DNA from: Brassica napus
Lineage: Eukaryota; Streptophyta; Magnoliopsida; Brassicales; Brassicaceae
DNA: 64,000 bases
Assembly (NCBI RefSeq): GCF_020379485.1
Contig: NC_063436.1
Span: forward strand, 12,479,389 to 12,543,388
Direction of reading: 5' to 3'
The notes beneath the pieces were generated by a model, which had not been told where the DNA came from, searched no databases, and saw only the letters and a list, made by a program, of their open reading frames with translations. The position numbers were made by a program, and so were the translations under genes. Shown one piece after another: positions 25,502 to 37,142 of this stretch; position 1 is the first letter of the stretch, and each line of letters begins with the position of its first letter.

Positions 25502-27551
25502 AGATGTCTCATCACTTTTTTTTAACCTTGATTTGTAAAACAATCTGAAAAGCAATATTTATAAAACTTCCTTTGGAGTTTCAGTTATGTAGACATGGCC
25601 TCTGACTGAAAAAGCATATTCTTTTCTTGAAATAATAGTACTGATTCTTTTACATTATTTCCATATAAAATGATGCTATTTGTTCGAGAGTTCAGTCCAA
25701 ATTCCCTGTTACAACAACGGTGACCAAGCATTAGTAGAAAAACTAGTTTGTCATATGCTCATGGGACCATGATATAACATAACATTTCTTAACTACCGAA
25801 TTTGTTAGCCTATAGAACTGTTATATATGTTTGTTTTGAATTTGAGGGGTTGGAACATGTTAGTGCTAAGTCCAAATCAAAAGCCAGCAAATTATTCACA
25901 ATCTCTCATCTCTTCGTGACTGCTCTGCTTGTTAATGTGTATGCAACTGGAAGTAAAAAGGTATATTACCTATTATAATAAGAGAAACAATAATGTTGAA
26001 AATGTCATTTGGCAATATGACTTGGATACCTAACTTATCCGTGTCTAGTTTTATTTAATCACGTCAAAATTTGGAGAATTTTAAAAGAACCCACAATGTT
26101 GAAACCAAATGAGAATAGGATACATATTGTATGACATCAGATCCCCACTATGTAGACATGTGCTTTTTTTGTTGCTTCTTTGTATTCGTTTCCTTGCTCG
26201 TAATTATATACTCTGTTGTCCAGTAAACTTTTTTTTGGCTTTTTAGTGGATAGGATTGGGTATTGAAGTTAGGTATCCGACATAAAATCCAATTTTGTTA
26301 CATAACGAACTTTATTTATTGATTAAACCAATACATTATCATAAAGAACACAAGTGCTCATAAAAGAGATCACAAATATCGACAATGGGCATTCCTTGCT
26401 GACAAATCCACACTACATTTATCGATTACACAAAAATATATTCAAATAGAGATGTAAACAATTTTGTTTTGAATGGTTTTATGATGTTGTAGTTTGTTTC
26501 AGCAGTTAATGTAAGCCGTTCAAAGAAAAAGCAGTTAATGTAAATATATTTAAATACAGATGATAACAATTTTGGTTATCCGAATGGGTTATGAACTTAT
26601 GATGTTTTGTTTTGTAATTTGTACTGTTGAACAATTTTTGGTGATGCTTGTGCAAGTTTCCTCTTGCATCTCTATGATCGTCCTTCTGTTTCATTTTATT
26701 CGTGGTTCTAAGTTTTTTACACAGATTAAAAAAAATCATTTATGTTATACCCTTAATTAATACACAGTATTATTTGATCATGTTAATTAATAAATTAAAA
26801 GAAAAAAGGTAAAATTGGAAAAACTATCAAATAAATGTATTAAAAACATAAAAGAACATTTAAATGAAAAATAAATTTTAAACAATTAAAATGAAACGGA
26901 TAGAATATTAATCTAATAATCTTTTGATTTTGTTATTCTAAATTAAGCTTTTACTTTCCTTTTATTTCTCTGCACAAAAATAAAATTATTCATGAAATAT
27001 TTACCTTTCTATCTAAGTTTGTCACTTTAATAAAGATATATAGAGCAAAATCTATCTTCGTTTTAAATCTACTTACAATATTGTGTACATGATAAAACTG
27101 GAGCAAACAAAAAAAACAGATGTTTAAAGCTAATACCATGAAGTTATGTCTTTTCCCGTAATTAGTCTCGCTATAAACAATACCGAATAGACAATCTACT
27201 TGTCCCCTTTTGGATAGTTTATATGCTATTGCACTAATATAATAGACTTCTTTAACAAAGATTTTATACCTACTTGGTTTGATTAGATTCTGGTGAGACC
27301 AAATTGCTAAGAATTAGATTTTTTAAACATGTAATGGAAACAGGGGACTCGCAGTCAACTCGAGTTTATGTGATAGAAGCTCTCTTCTTTTATTCAAGTA
27401 ACATACTCATCTCACACATTCCACACTCAATTCATTTATTATCCCAAAACATAAACTCATCAAGAAAACGGATCAACAAATATTAACAGAAGAAACAAAT
27501 TACTAACAAAAGCCACATATTTTGTATCCCATCCAACTTAATTTATTTAAA
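25502..27551. other. Spacer between convergent genes
   Basis: This lies between the 3' ends of the RsmG gene and the minus-strand WD40 gene. It is AT-rich, with no open frame that resembles a protein I know and no clear transposon end. Confidence 0.4.
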
Positions 27552-28721
27552 TTATAAGGTTGGTACCAAAATCTGCCAAACCTTAACTTGAGAGTCAAGT
27601 CCTCCACTGTAAATGTGATAAGAAGCCTCTGATTGTGTACCGGAATCACGAATGGCTCCGGTTAAGCATTTAACTGGTCCTCTATGCCCCTCCAACACAG
27701 CTAAGCACGAATAATCCGCCAAAGAACATTTCCACAGCCTCACTGTCTTATCTGCAGAGCCACTACAGACTATGTCTGAAACAACCGCAAGGCAAAGAAC
27801 AGACTCTGTGTGACCTCTTAGCCCTCCAGCAACAGCAATGTCTCCACCTTCGTGGTCTCTTTCCCACACCAATATAGATCCGTCAGATCCACCCGAATAC
27901 AACAGATTGTAACTGCTTAACGCCAACGCGTTAATACCTGAATCTTGCTCTGACAATGTTGCAACCAAATAATGTTTATTCTTTTTCTTTTTCTCCTCAT
28001 CGAGGTTCTTCTTCCTCCACACTTTAATTTTCCGGTCAGAAGACCCTGTGTATATATCTCCATTCTCGGACAGCTCAACAGCATTGATTGCATCCTCGTG
28101 GGCGTTTGTAATGGACTCTAGGCATTTAAAATCGGTGGTTCGCCAGATCTTGAGCGTCCGGTCCCATGAGACAGAATAGAGTAGTGCTCCATCTCTTGAT
28201 AATGCTAAACCCGAAACCGCGTCTACATGGTGAACCCAAGAAGCTTTCTTGTGCCTCCTTATTTGGACTTGGTTGTTAGGCATCAAACACTTTGCCAAAC
28301 GGTCACTCATCGTTGGCATCGTTGCTATATGCATGTACTTTTTATTACTCGCTTCTGCTTCTTCAACGACGTCGTTTATCTTCCAGACACGTATCTTTTG
28401 ATCTTGGTGTGCTGTGAAGAGTTTATCCGCCAATATTACCAATGACTTCACTGCTCCTCCGTCTCCTCTTTCTCCTGTTATAACATCGCCGTTGCTTGAC
28501 GCTTCGGCTAATGTTTCCATCGAGTTTGCATCCCACAATCTTACAAGTCCATCGCTGGAGCCTGTGTAAAGTCTCTTTCCTGCAAGGGTTAGAGATGAAA
28601 TGTAAGAGGATGTGTGACCAACAAGAGTAGCGATACATTGATGAAATGCTTGCGAAATAGATATTTGATGATCTTCATGAGACCAGTCTCCTTCTTCTTG
28701 AGTTTCGTGACATCGTATCAT
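27552..28721 (-). CDS. WD40-repeat protein, JINGUBANG-like
   Basis: An intronless gene of 389 aa starting MIRCHETQEEGDWSHEDHQ. Seven WD units follow, for example ISSLTLAGKRLYTGSSDGLVRLWD, LADKLFTAHQDQKIRVW, LYSVSWDRTLKIW, IYTGSSDRKIKVW, LYSGGSDGSILVW, VCSGSADKTVRLW and IYSGGLDSQVKVW, enough for one seven-bladed propeller. The fourth blade is followed by a lysine-rich insertion (DEEKKKKNKH). The family includes JINGUBANG, a pollen germination regulator; the role of this member is unknown and probably scaffolding. The frame stays open upstream to 29009 without a stop, but those 96 residues are low-complexity and unlike the family, so I start at 28721. Position matches At5g50120. Confidence 0.9.
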   Translation of the reverse strand: MIRCHETQEEGDWSHEDHQISISQAFHQCIATLVGHTSSYISSLTLAGKRLYTGSSDGLVRLWDANSMETLAEASSNGDVITGERGDGGAVKSLVILADKLFTAHQDQKIRVWKINDVVEEAEASNKKYMHIATMPTMSDRLAKCLMPNNQVQIRRHKKASWVHHVDAVSGLALSRDGALLYSVSWDRTLKIWRTTDFKCLESITNAHEDAINAVELSENGDIYTGSSDRKIKVWRKKNLDEEKKKKNKHYLVATLSEQDSGINALALSSYNLLYSGGSDGSILVWERDHEGGDIAVAGGLRGHTESVLCLAVVSDIVCSGSADKTVRLWKCSLADYSCLAVLEGHRGPVKCLTGAIRDSGTQSEASYHIYSGGLDSQVKVWQILVPTL

Positions 28722-29199
28722 ATTGTTTCTTATGAAGGAATATTTGAATTGATTTATTGAACAACTTACCAAAGTTTGTAGAGTTTTTATAAAGAGGAAA
28801 AAAGAAGATTGGTGCATAGAAAGGATACAGTTTGGGGGAAAGTAGTCGTGGAAACAACAATTGGCTCCAAGACTTGGACTATTCTTAATACTTATCAATT
28901 TGGACCCTTTACAATTGTGAGCAAATCTGACCGAAAACGAAAAGAATAATGTGACGGGAGGGTGAGTAGGATGCAATATATATATTTTAAATGTTCTATA
29001 TATTTGCACAATCTTGTTTGGTAGATTTCTTTCTCACAAAAAGTGGTGAAAAAAGTTAAAAGTATGACCCTGTAGTATTATTTACAAGCTAGAGACTAGA
29101 GTTGTGGGATGTGTTCCATGCGTTGTGACTTGTGTGACACATGCTATTTTCTTAGACGTCAATATGAATATGATCTTACAGTAGATGTGTTAAAAAAAG
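28722..29199. other. Upstream region of the WD40 gene
   Basis: This is the promoter side of the minus-strand WD40 gene. The reading frame continues open to 29009 but does not look coding. No clear TATA box or repeat was seen. Confidence 0.35.
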
Positions 29200-30330
29200 A
29201 GAAAATGGTCTCGAATAGCAAAAAAAGGAAAAAAACATGTTTTTGTTTTGGAAGCTAGCATTTAATATAAATGGCTAAAATCACCAAAATAAGTTTCATT
29301 AAAAAGATAAAAAGATATATATATATATATCTGTTTAAGGATTGAAAATTTTCTTTTCAACATTTTTTTTCGGTTTGTTTTGTTGGAAAACTTTTTTCCA
29401 TAAAATTTTTTTGCGATTCTTTTTTCAAACTCTCTTTTTTCTCAAAAAAAAATTAAGAAAACTCTTTTGAATGTATATATATATATATATATATATATCA
29501 TGAATTTGGGTTTATGAAAACTTTCCTAAATAAGTATAATATCTTTCTAAAATTTAGTAAGATATTGATAAATATATATATATAATATTTTCATAAAATT
29601 TAGGAAAACTTTCATATGTGTATTTAAAAATACATTCTTAAATGTGTATTCAAGAAGACATTCATCAAAATATATTACGAATATTTCACTAAATTTGATT
29701 TATATGTATATTTAGTAAGATATTCTTAAATATGTTCAAAATCTTGCTAAAATATTCTTGAAAGACTTTTCTGAATATTATATCTCAATTTTTTATAAAA
29801 ATATTATACATATTTTAAAGAACATTCATAAATTTTAAAATATGTTATATATTGAGTAATATTTTCTTAAATATGTATATAAATCAAATTCAAAAAGATG
29901 TCAGCTACATTTAAGAAAAACTTTCTAGATATTCGTCTGAGTTATATTTAAGAAGTTTATTTACACATTTATGAAAGCATTCAGGAATTGGGAAAGTAAT
30001 TTTACAACGTTAAGAAGATATCATACACATTTAGAAAAGTCTTTGTAATTTATTTTAAAGATTTTTATTCTAAAAGAAAATTTTCCCAAAAGAAGATTGA
30101 ATTTTTTTTGAGAAAAAGTTCTTTTGTTTTTTTGAAAATTTATTTATTTATAAATATTTAATAAATAATTACTTCAAATTATAAACAAAATAGATTGCCA
30201 CTTACAACTTTAATGAAACCTTTTTTGGTCACTATAACTTTAAATAGCTATTTAGAGGACAAAAGCTTAAAAAGCTATTAGTGAGTTTTGGGCTTAAGAA
30301 TAAGGAAAAAGTAAAATTGCTATAAATCAA
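29200..30330. mobile_element. MULE-like element with long degenerate inverted ends (tentative)
   Basis: Left text near 29275-29312 (gctaaaatcacc-aaaataagtttcattaaaa) matches the reverse complement of 30205-30242 (agtgaccaaaaaaggtttcattaaag). Outer parts are also similar (tagcaaaaaaaggaaa near 29217 against tagcaattttactttttcc from the right). Long AT-rich inverted ends without coding content resemble Mutator-derived MITEs of Brassicaceae. The interior is filled with diverged copies of words such as tttaagaaaactttc and (ta)n runs (29477-29498). I found no clean 9-bp duplication. Confidence 0.35.
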
Positions 30331-30814
30331 TAATTTAAAGATGAGAACAACTATCATTTATAAAGTATCAACAAATAGATAATCAATAACTATTTATTTA
30401 TGGAGATTTTGTTCATATTCTTCAAAAGTATCTTTCAATTGATCTACATAACAAAATTTTAGATTAATTTATTTCATAAATTATTATGTATAGATTTGAA
30501 ATTCTGATTACTAATATTGATATCATTCGTAAAATATATTTAATGGATTTTTGGATTATTCATATAAAATGATATATATTAGATGCTCAAGTTTATAAGA
30601 AATTATACTATTAATATCAATGATGAAGTAAAATAAATAGTACAAAAATGTAGAGTTATTCATAACAAGTAATTATTCCATCTTGAACTCTTCAAAATTT
30701 AAAATACATATAAAAACACAGGAAATAAAATCTATAATATTATTTGAGACGTTAATTTGCTTATTTGTCAGGTTCTCCATAATTTTAGGCTGATTCATTA
30801 GTTTTACTAAACAA

Positions 30815-31905
30815 CTAGAGCTTGACCGTGAATCCGCACGGATGTTATTTTTATAGAATAAAGATATGAATCTTTTTACAACAAAAACATGTATTTATTG
30901 CAAACACATAAGTTCGTACGGGTGTTTGTTCAATTTGTAATATATAATATTTATGATAAATTGACGGTTATTATAAAAATTGGTTAGAAAATAATCCGAT
31001 TAGAGAATAATTGTAAGTTTGGTTAGAGAATATTCTAGCAAAATGAAGAATTTGTGATTAATTAAGAGAGATATACTTTTTGGATTAGACATGTTTTATA
31101 TGAATTGCAGATGGATCATTAATTACTAAACGGATGAGCAATATAGATGGGTCGTAAAAAATAGATTAAAAGTGTAGATATTCTTGCAATACCAGAATAA
31201 GTATAAGGTCATATTTCATTTTTTAAAATAAACAAAATTATAAGCATATTGGTATATATAGTATTCAATCAACGAGTATGTTTAGATTTATATTATTAAA
31301 AATGATATAAATGCAGTGGTAAAAACTGTAATTTATAAGATGAAGTAAAGGATTTTTTTCAAAAGATAATTCAGATTTAATAATATAGATTTCTAAAACA
31401 TGATATTGATAAACATGTCACAACATTGATAAACTATTATGCATTACAAAATGACAATGAATACAATACAAACATTCTTGGCCCTCATCCCCTCTCTTCC
31501 TAGTAAAAGATATATTTAACCTTTAATATATCTTAAATATACGGAGAATCTTATAATTCACGAATGAAAGATTACAAAGATATGAAAAAAAAATATTAAA
31601 TAATTTTTAATGGATGGTTCAACTTAAAAAATCATACATGAATATTTTCGATGCAATTCTAATTCATTTCATTCGATTGTATCGTGTTTGAATTATATCT
31701 ACCATGAATATTTTTATACGAAAGTACATGTTATTGGTTATAGACTATGTCAATTTTGGAACATATCCAATAATATTGATGCCCAACCATTTTTATTGGT
31801 ATTATTAAAGAATGGTTCAATAATTATGTATGCAAAATAAATTCAGCATATTTGTTTTAAATTTATTTATTTTTCTTTATATTAGTAGAATAAAGTAAGT
31901 ATAGA
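30815..31905 (-). mobile_element. Non-autonomous Helitron
   Basis: The 3' end (minus orientation) reads CCGTGCGGATTCACGG, an imperfect hairpin, then TCAAGCT and CTAG at 30815-30818, with T outside. The proposed 5' end at 31905 reads TCTATACTTACTTTATTC with A outside. It has no coding capacity. The 3' end is clear; the 5' end is chosen by resemblance to other Brassicaceae Helitron starts and is less certain. Confidence 0.6.
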
Positions 31906-32530
31906 TAAAATATTTGGATCCGAAAAATCGATCGGAACTTGATTTGAAAGTAATACTAAACACAAACTAAAAATGGTTAAGTACTCGAATGGATCTAAAA
32001 ATTTAATATATGGATAATCAAACCTAAATCCGATCCAAACTGAAATATTTTAGATACCAAAAATATCTAAAATATAATTTTATACTTAAATATTTTAATT
32101 ATTTTAAATTTTATATATATTAGATATTTAATAATATAAAATATCTAAACTAACAAAACATGTTCAAAATACTGAAAATATATATTTTTCTCCATCTAAA
32201 CATTTAAACTGAACTATTTTTTATGTAAATTTAAGTATTTAGTCTTCCATTATTCATTTTTTCATTATTAAAATTCTCATGTTTTATATTATTTTTATTT
32301 TTTTGATTTTCATGATTAAATAAATTTGGATTTTTGTTGAAAATTTATTACATAATTAAAATGGATACCCGAACTCGAACCCGAACATACAATGTTTCGA
32401 ACCAAATCCAAACCAAAATAAACCAAAATTTGTAAATATCCGAATCATATTTAAATTTCTAACTATAAAAATCGAAAATCCAAATAGATCAACTGAATCT
32501 GAACGGATATATGAATATCGATCCCTTGAA
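31906..32530. repeat. Degenerate CCGAA-rich dispersed repeat (second copy)
   Basis: Same style as 3845-4530: gatccgaaaaatcgatcgg at the left edge and words like cccgaactcgaacccgaac and aaccaaatccaaacc towards the right, around an AT-rich core. It starts exactly where the neighbouring Helitron ends. Not coding. Confidence 0.4.
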
Positions 32531-33052
32531 AAGCTATAAGATAAATCTCTTATTACAACATAAATAAATATTTTAACAAATTATTTCACTTCGTCCACGG
32601 CATGCTACACAGTACACTGTTATTAAAACAAAAATATGAAAACTTTAGTGCCCTTCTGACAAAAAATGAAAATATTTACTACCCATATTAGAATCTTCAT
32701 CGATCAGAGAAGCCGAACATACACTGCTCCTGAATTTTTCCAAATAAATGAGGATTCCTTTGTTCCACCTTTCCCATGCGTCTGTCTGTTCAATGTTCTT
32801 GCCCATAGTATTTAAATATCATATTTTTATTGGAAAAAAAAAAAAAACAGAAAACAAAATAGACACCCAATGCCTTTATGTGTCTCCTACTTCATGAATT
32901 ATTTTCTAAACAACCCATAAAACTCAACCTCTCCCATGTGCCCTCACATGCTTTCCAATGAATTACCAGTCAATTAATTTCTGTTCTTTCAAGTTCCATT
33001 GAGCGTTGTTTACAACAAAAATAAGACGCCCACTTTTGATAACACGTTCACT

Positions 33053-33394
33053 ATGGATCTCCGCAAAAGTAGAGCAACAACAACCACCGTTACTCTCTCA
33101 TGTCTTCTCCTCGTTTCTTCATTCTACACTCTCTCCACCGCAACATCAGCCACAAATCCACCCTCGTACCAACTATTTCTATTTGTAGGATTCGTTCTAG
33201 CCGCAGCTTTGTCGCTTCTGATACTTGTCACTGCTGCACGAGCCACCATGGTCGCGTGGATAACAGTGATCGTCTTGCTGGCCTTCTCGGGTACACGCCG
33301 CCGTGTTCTGGCGAAGCAGGGAAAGATGATAACGACGGACGTGGCTATGTGCTTGGTCAGGGTTCTGATTAGTGAGGCAGATCCTCGTGGTTAG
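33053..33394 (+). CDS. Small plant membrane protein of unknown function
   Basis: An intronless frame of 113 aa starting MDLRKSRATTTTVTLSC. It has a hydrophobic N-terminal stretch (about 12-30, LSCLLLVSSFYTL), probably a signal peptide or anchor, then two adjoining membrane segments near 43-65 and 70-85 (LFLFVGFVLAAALSLLILVT and MVAWITVIVLLAFSG). A basic end follows (RRRVLAKQGKMITTDVAMCL). The frame is open to an earlier ATG at 32999, but the extra 18 residues are polar and I prefer 33053. The position matches the small transmembrane-protein locus At5g50175. It has no known role. Because it sits between the WD40 gene and the ATN1-like kinase as in Arabidopsis, I regard it as a real gene. Confidence 0.68.
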   Translation: MDLRKSRATTTTVTLSCLLLVSSFYTLSTATSATNPPSYQLFLFVGFVLAAALSLLILVTAARATMVAWITVIVLLAFSGTRRRVLAKQGKMITTDVAMCLVRVLISEADPRG

Positions 33395-34281
33395 TCTGAT
33401 GGGGTTAGTACGATGTTAAAGAGTATTTACTATATACATATTATCCATGTATATAACTTCAACTTATTCGTTTTGCGAATGATTTTCGGTTTTTTTTTAT
33501 TATATAATCAAATGTAAGTTTCGAGTATCTATATATCTGTGTATGTGGAATTCTTCAAATGTTCATTAAATGCTAGTCAAGTTATGAGACAAAATTCAGT
33601 TCAAAACAAAAAGTTATGAGACAAATTTTTGGTGAACAGTTACAAAATAAGAATAAAATTGGGAAAATTGTTTTTTTGGGCCAAAAAATGATAACTATGC
33701 AGTATGTCTTATTAGACTAATTTATTTTTTGTACCATTTTTTCCTCTAATACCTTTTAGTATTTTCCAACATAAATTAAATAAATAGTTTTACAAACAAT
33801 TTTATAAAAAAAAAATAGTAACTATTGATAAAATACATATATCAACTTATTGGTATTTTTTTCAGTTTTAAAAATATTTAAATCATAATTTCATATTTTG
33901 CTCTACAAAAAGTAGAATTGACATTCTACACAGTAAAAAATGTAATCTACTTTTTTCATTGAAATCTAATATCTTTAGAATATGTGATCTACGTAAATAA
34001 TAGTAATCTAAAAATATTTGAAAAATACATTCCGCGTGTAACCTATCCAGAATCTACACATTACTATAAATGTAAAACCTATAGAAATCAGAATCTACAC
34101 ATTACTATAAATCTAAAATTAGTAGAAATTATCGATTTCAAACAAAATCGGAAATTAAAGCTAAATATGGTCACAACATATCTTAACAGAATCACAATAA
34201 ATAGCATATTTGAATAACATGCTAAAACTGAACCAGTAAATAATTGGAAGATCTTTTTTGTTCGGTTAGTTTTAGGTGATT
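33395..34281. other. AT-rich spacer with a short direct repeat
   Basis: The 3' flank of the small membrane-protein gene and AT-rich DNA. The 23-bp words containing gaatctacacattactataaat occur twice, at about 34050 and 34090. No gene is supported. Confidence 0.35.
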
Positions 34282-34295
34282 AAGTTATATAACCA

Positions 34296-34644
34296 GGTGG
34301 AAGCACCGTAGCCTATTGGTTAAAGTTTAAAGGCTTCTACACTCAGGTCTGGGGTTCGAATCCCAGACTATGCAATTTATTGCAGATTACAGGAAATCCA
34401 GGTTTCAAGTCCCGGAGAAAGCGGTTTATTAAACAATTATGCAGACTACAGAGGAAATGCTTGCAAGGAATCTTCTACATGGTGCAAGTAAATTTGGCCA
34501 GGCGTGGATCTTCATAGGACGTCTCAAGTGATGCAGTTAAGCGTAGATCTTCATAAGGCAGGTAGTATTGTCGGTTGTCGAATCGTCTATATAATCTTTC
34601 CTATATCATAATTGTAACATCGTAATAAATCAGCGTTAAAAAAA
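34296..34644 (+). mobile_element. tRNA-derived SINE with target duplication
   Basis: The head resembles a tRNA gene with a pol III A box (tagcctattgg, about 34309-34319) and a B box (ggttcgaatcc, about 34353-34363). An unrelated body and an A-rich tail at 34637-34646 follow. A 14-bp target duplication, aagttatataacca, flanks it at 34282-34295 and 34645-34658. These are the defining marks of a plant SINE inserted by LINE machinery. Length is about 349 bp. Confidence 0.88.
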
Positions 34645-35123
34645 AAGTTATATAACCATAAAAGAGAATGACATTGCTTGTAAATGTCAAAGCAAATCAA
34701 TGGTAAATTTTTATTTGTACTTCAGTTTTAATAGAATAGATGTTGAATATTAAGTTATAGTTATGTATATAGAGGACAGTATAGCAAATGTCATGGGAGT
34801 GTTCATTTTTTATATAATTATATTACTACTATCATATAGTTGTATAACTATATATAACAATACCAAAAGAACATTATGGCGTTTAGTTGACTCGTTAGAG
34901 GTAGTATATATTAAAATTGTCTTAACATACATAAACGTTTAGTGATCCAACGTCTAAACAAACAAAATGTCATATTTACATACAGGAAATATACGGTTAA
35001 GATCAAAAGGAAATATTCCTTAAAAAAAGCTAGTGCACTGTTGGAATATATGAAAGAACTAGGATCTTCCAATTATTTACTGGTTAAAGCTAGATGGTTA
35101 AAGCAATATAAATGTCAAAGCTA

Positions 35124-35227
35124 GATGGTTAAAGCAATGTAAAATCACAAGTCAAAGAAGTCTCATGTTTTAATAGTATAGTAGTTTTACCGGTGATGTC
35201 TTGTGATTTTACATTGCTTTAACCATC
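35124..35227. repeat. Perfect 28-bp inverted repeat (hairpin)
   Basis: The arm 35124-35151 (starts gatggttaaagcaatg) is the exact complement of 35200-35227 (ends cattgctttaaccatc), with a 48-base loop. The 5' arm is also partly duplicated directly: agctagatggttaaagcaat occurs at 35086-35105 and 35119-35138. It could be a palindromic MITE remnant or the template of a small-RNA hairpin. Confidence 0.75.
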
Positions 35228-35329
35228 ATTTTGATTCACATTTTGTTCATTTATATGTATTTAGAGAACGTTTAGGTTTATAGTATTTGCATTTGTTTTA
35301 TCAGATGTTGAAAATATTTTTCATGGAAT

Positions 35330-36187
35330 TTGGAGCAATTGGAACATGAAATGAGGTTAAAGAGGTGATTTCGAGAGACAGAGTGAAGACAAAGTTTCAC
35401 AGAGGCCAGAAGCAACGGTCGAGGAGTCCTAACCATAAGCTGCTGTAGACACATAGTGGGCAGGTGTAGACAAGAAGTGCCAAACTTGATAGCGGCAAGT
35501 GCAAGCCGCTAGAAGAAAATATGTACTTCCTGTTCGGAATCAGGAAGAGGCAGTGGTGTCATGTAGCCGCTATAAAAATAAATGCGGAGCACATTAGTGC
35601 TATCCATTGTTGATGTCTTTAGCAGCAGCTAGCATCCCAGTCTCCTACTACCAGTGATGGTCCACAGCGGTTTGTTGATCTTCAAAAGTCAATATTCGAC
35701 CAAAAGGTCGACATTTTATTTAGGTTTGACCAAGGCTTGTTGGATCGACCCAGTTCGCATTAAAAACCCTATTTAAGTGGTTTGGGTGACAACCGCCGGT
35801 GGCTCTAGCTCTGCGAAGTTGGCTCTATCTTAAGACTAACCTCGATCCGAACACATTGTCCGCCATGAAGTAACGGTGACATCAGGATTTGCTATTCAAT
35901 CATGTTCGTCGGAGTGGGGCTTCATGCTTCTATTATTTTCTTTCCTTCATTTGTGACTTTTTTTTTTCTTAGATTTCATATCTTGCTCTAGGTCTGTTTT
36001 TTTTTTGAGTTGCACTTCTTTAGGTTTTTTTTGTTTTTCAGGTAAATATTTGTATTTTCTGATACCTTTTTGGGTTAATTATATTTTAATACAATATTAA
36101 TTAAAATAATAATTTTAAAGAAACAAAAAAATGAGCATAAATAACAATTTATTTGATTTGTTTTTATGAGATAGAATAGGATAAAAG
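35330..36187. other. GC-richer spacer, possibly an LTR remnant
   Basis: More GC than its surroundings up to about 35930. It contains aaaaaccctatttaag (35762-35777), a promoter-like word common in LTRs of gypsy-type elements. I found no LTR pair, primer-binding site or coding region, so this is only a suggestion. From 36030 the DNA is plain AT-rich spacer. Confidence 0.25.
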
Positions 36188-36504
36188 CAGGGCCGGCTCA
36201 ATACTGTCAGGGGCCCTAGGGCAAAATTTTTTTTTTTATTCTCTAAAATTTATATAGAGATAATGTTTAAAATATTTTTAAAATTTAGTCAATAATATTT
36301 TGTATATTTTGTAATGAAAATAAAACTATATACATATCAAATAATTTTGGGCCCTTTTTAATTTTATTTATTGTATTTATAATTTTTTTATATATAAAAA
36401 TATAGATTTATAAAAAATTGGACCCTTTATTTATCATTACACGGGGGACACAGGCTCGGACCGGAGCGGTCGCACCGCTTGTCCCCCCTTGTAAGCCGGC
36501 CCTG
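36188..36504. mobile_element. Non-autonomous hAT element
   Basis: The ends are inverted: cagggccggctcaa at the left and taagccggccctg at the right. The element is flanked by the 8-bp duplication GATAAAAG (36180-36187 and 36505-36512), the length expected for hAT transposition. The interior is 317 bp with no coding capacity. Confidence 0.92.
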
Positions 36505-36512
36505 GATAAAAG

Positions 36513-37142
36513 CGGCTGACAAAAAAAGAGAGGATACAAGCGATAAAAAGAACAAAAAGGTTGAAAGTTAACCTCGGGCGTTAGATCATATCTTTATCAC
36601 TGGTTCATATTGAGTTTGATAGTGATCTTTCTTATTCTTTATTAACCAATAAAAATTCAAATTTTAATTTCTTTTGTATTTAAATTTAAATATTTCATTT
36701 ACAATAAAAATCAAGTACAAAATACATATTTTTAATATTTTTGTTTGAATGTAAACCATAAATATAAAATTTTATAGTGTATATATTGAATTATAAGGTA
36801 CTTTCATTTGAAAATCTTAATAAGGTTAAATTAAAATAGGAAAATCAATCTAAAAATGTATATTTTAAAGTTATAATATAAAATCAAAATGCATATTTTA
36901 CATATGAAACTAAATTTTAAATATCATTATATAAATCATATGTTATTGATATTTTTATATATATAATAAATAGTTAAATTTTGGTATATATTTAAATATT
37001 TTTATAACGATTTTTATTTTTCTTTAAAAAAATAAAAAGTTTGTATAAGGGTTATATATTTTTATTATACAGGGTTTGGAATATGGGGATAGGAAAAGTT
37101 TTGTGTTCGTGTGATACTTTTTTGATGTCTTTTCTCTTGTTA
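36513..37142. other. AT-rich spacer between two transposons
   Basis: No gene or clear repeat end between the hAT element and the large Helitron. Confidence 0.35.

Noticed and set aside
34296..34375. A tRNA gene
   Set aside because: It has A and B boxes, but the acceptor and anticodon arms do not pair properly. The unit continues into a SINE body with an A-rich tail and target duplication.
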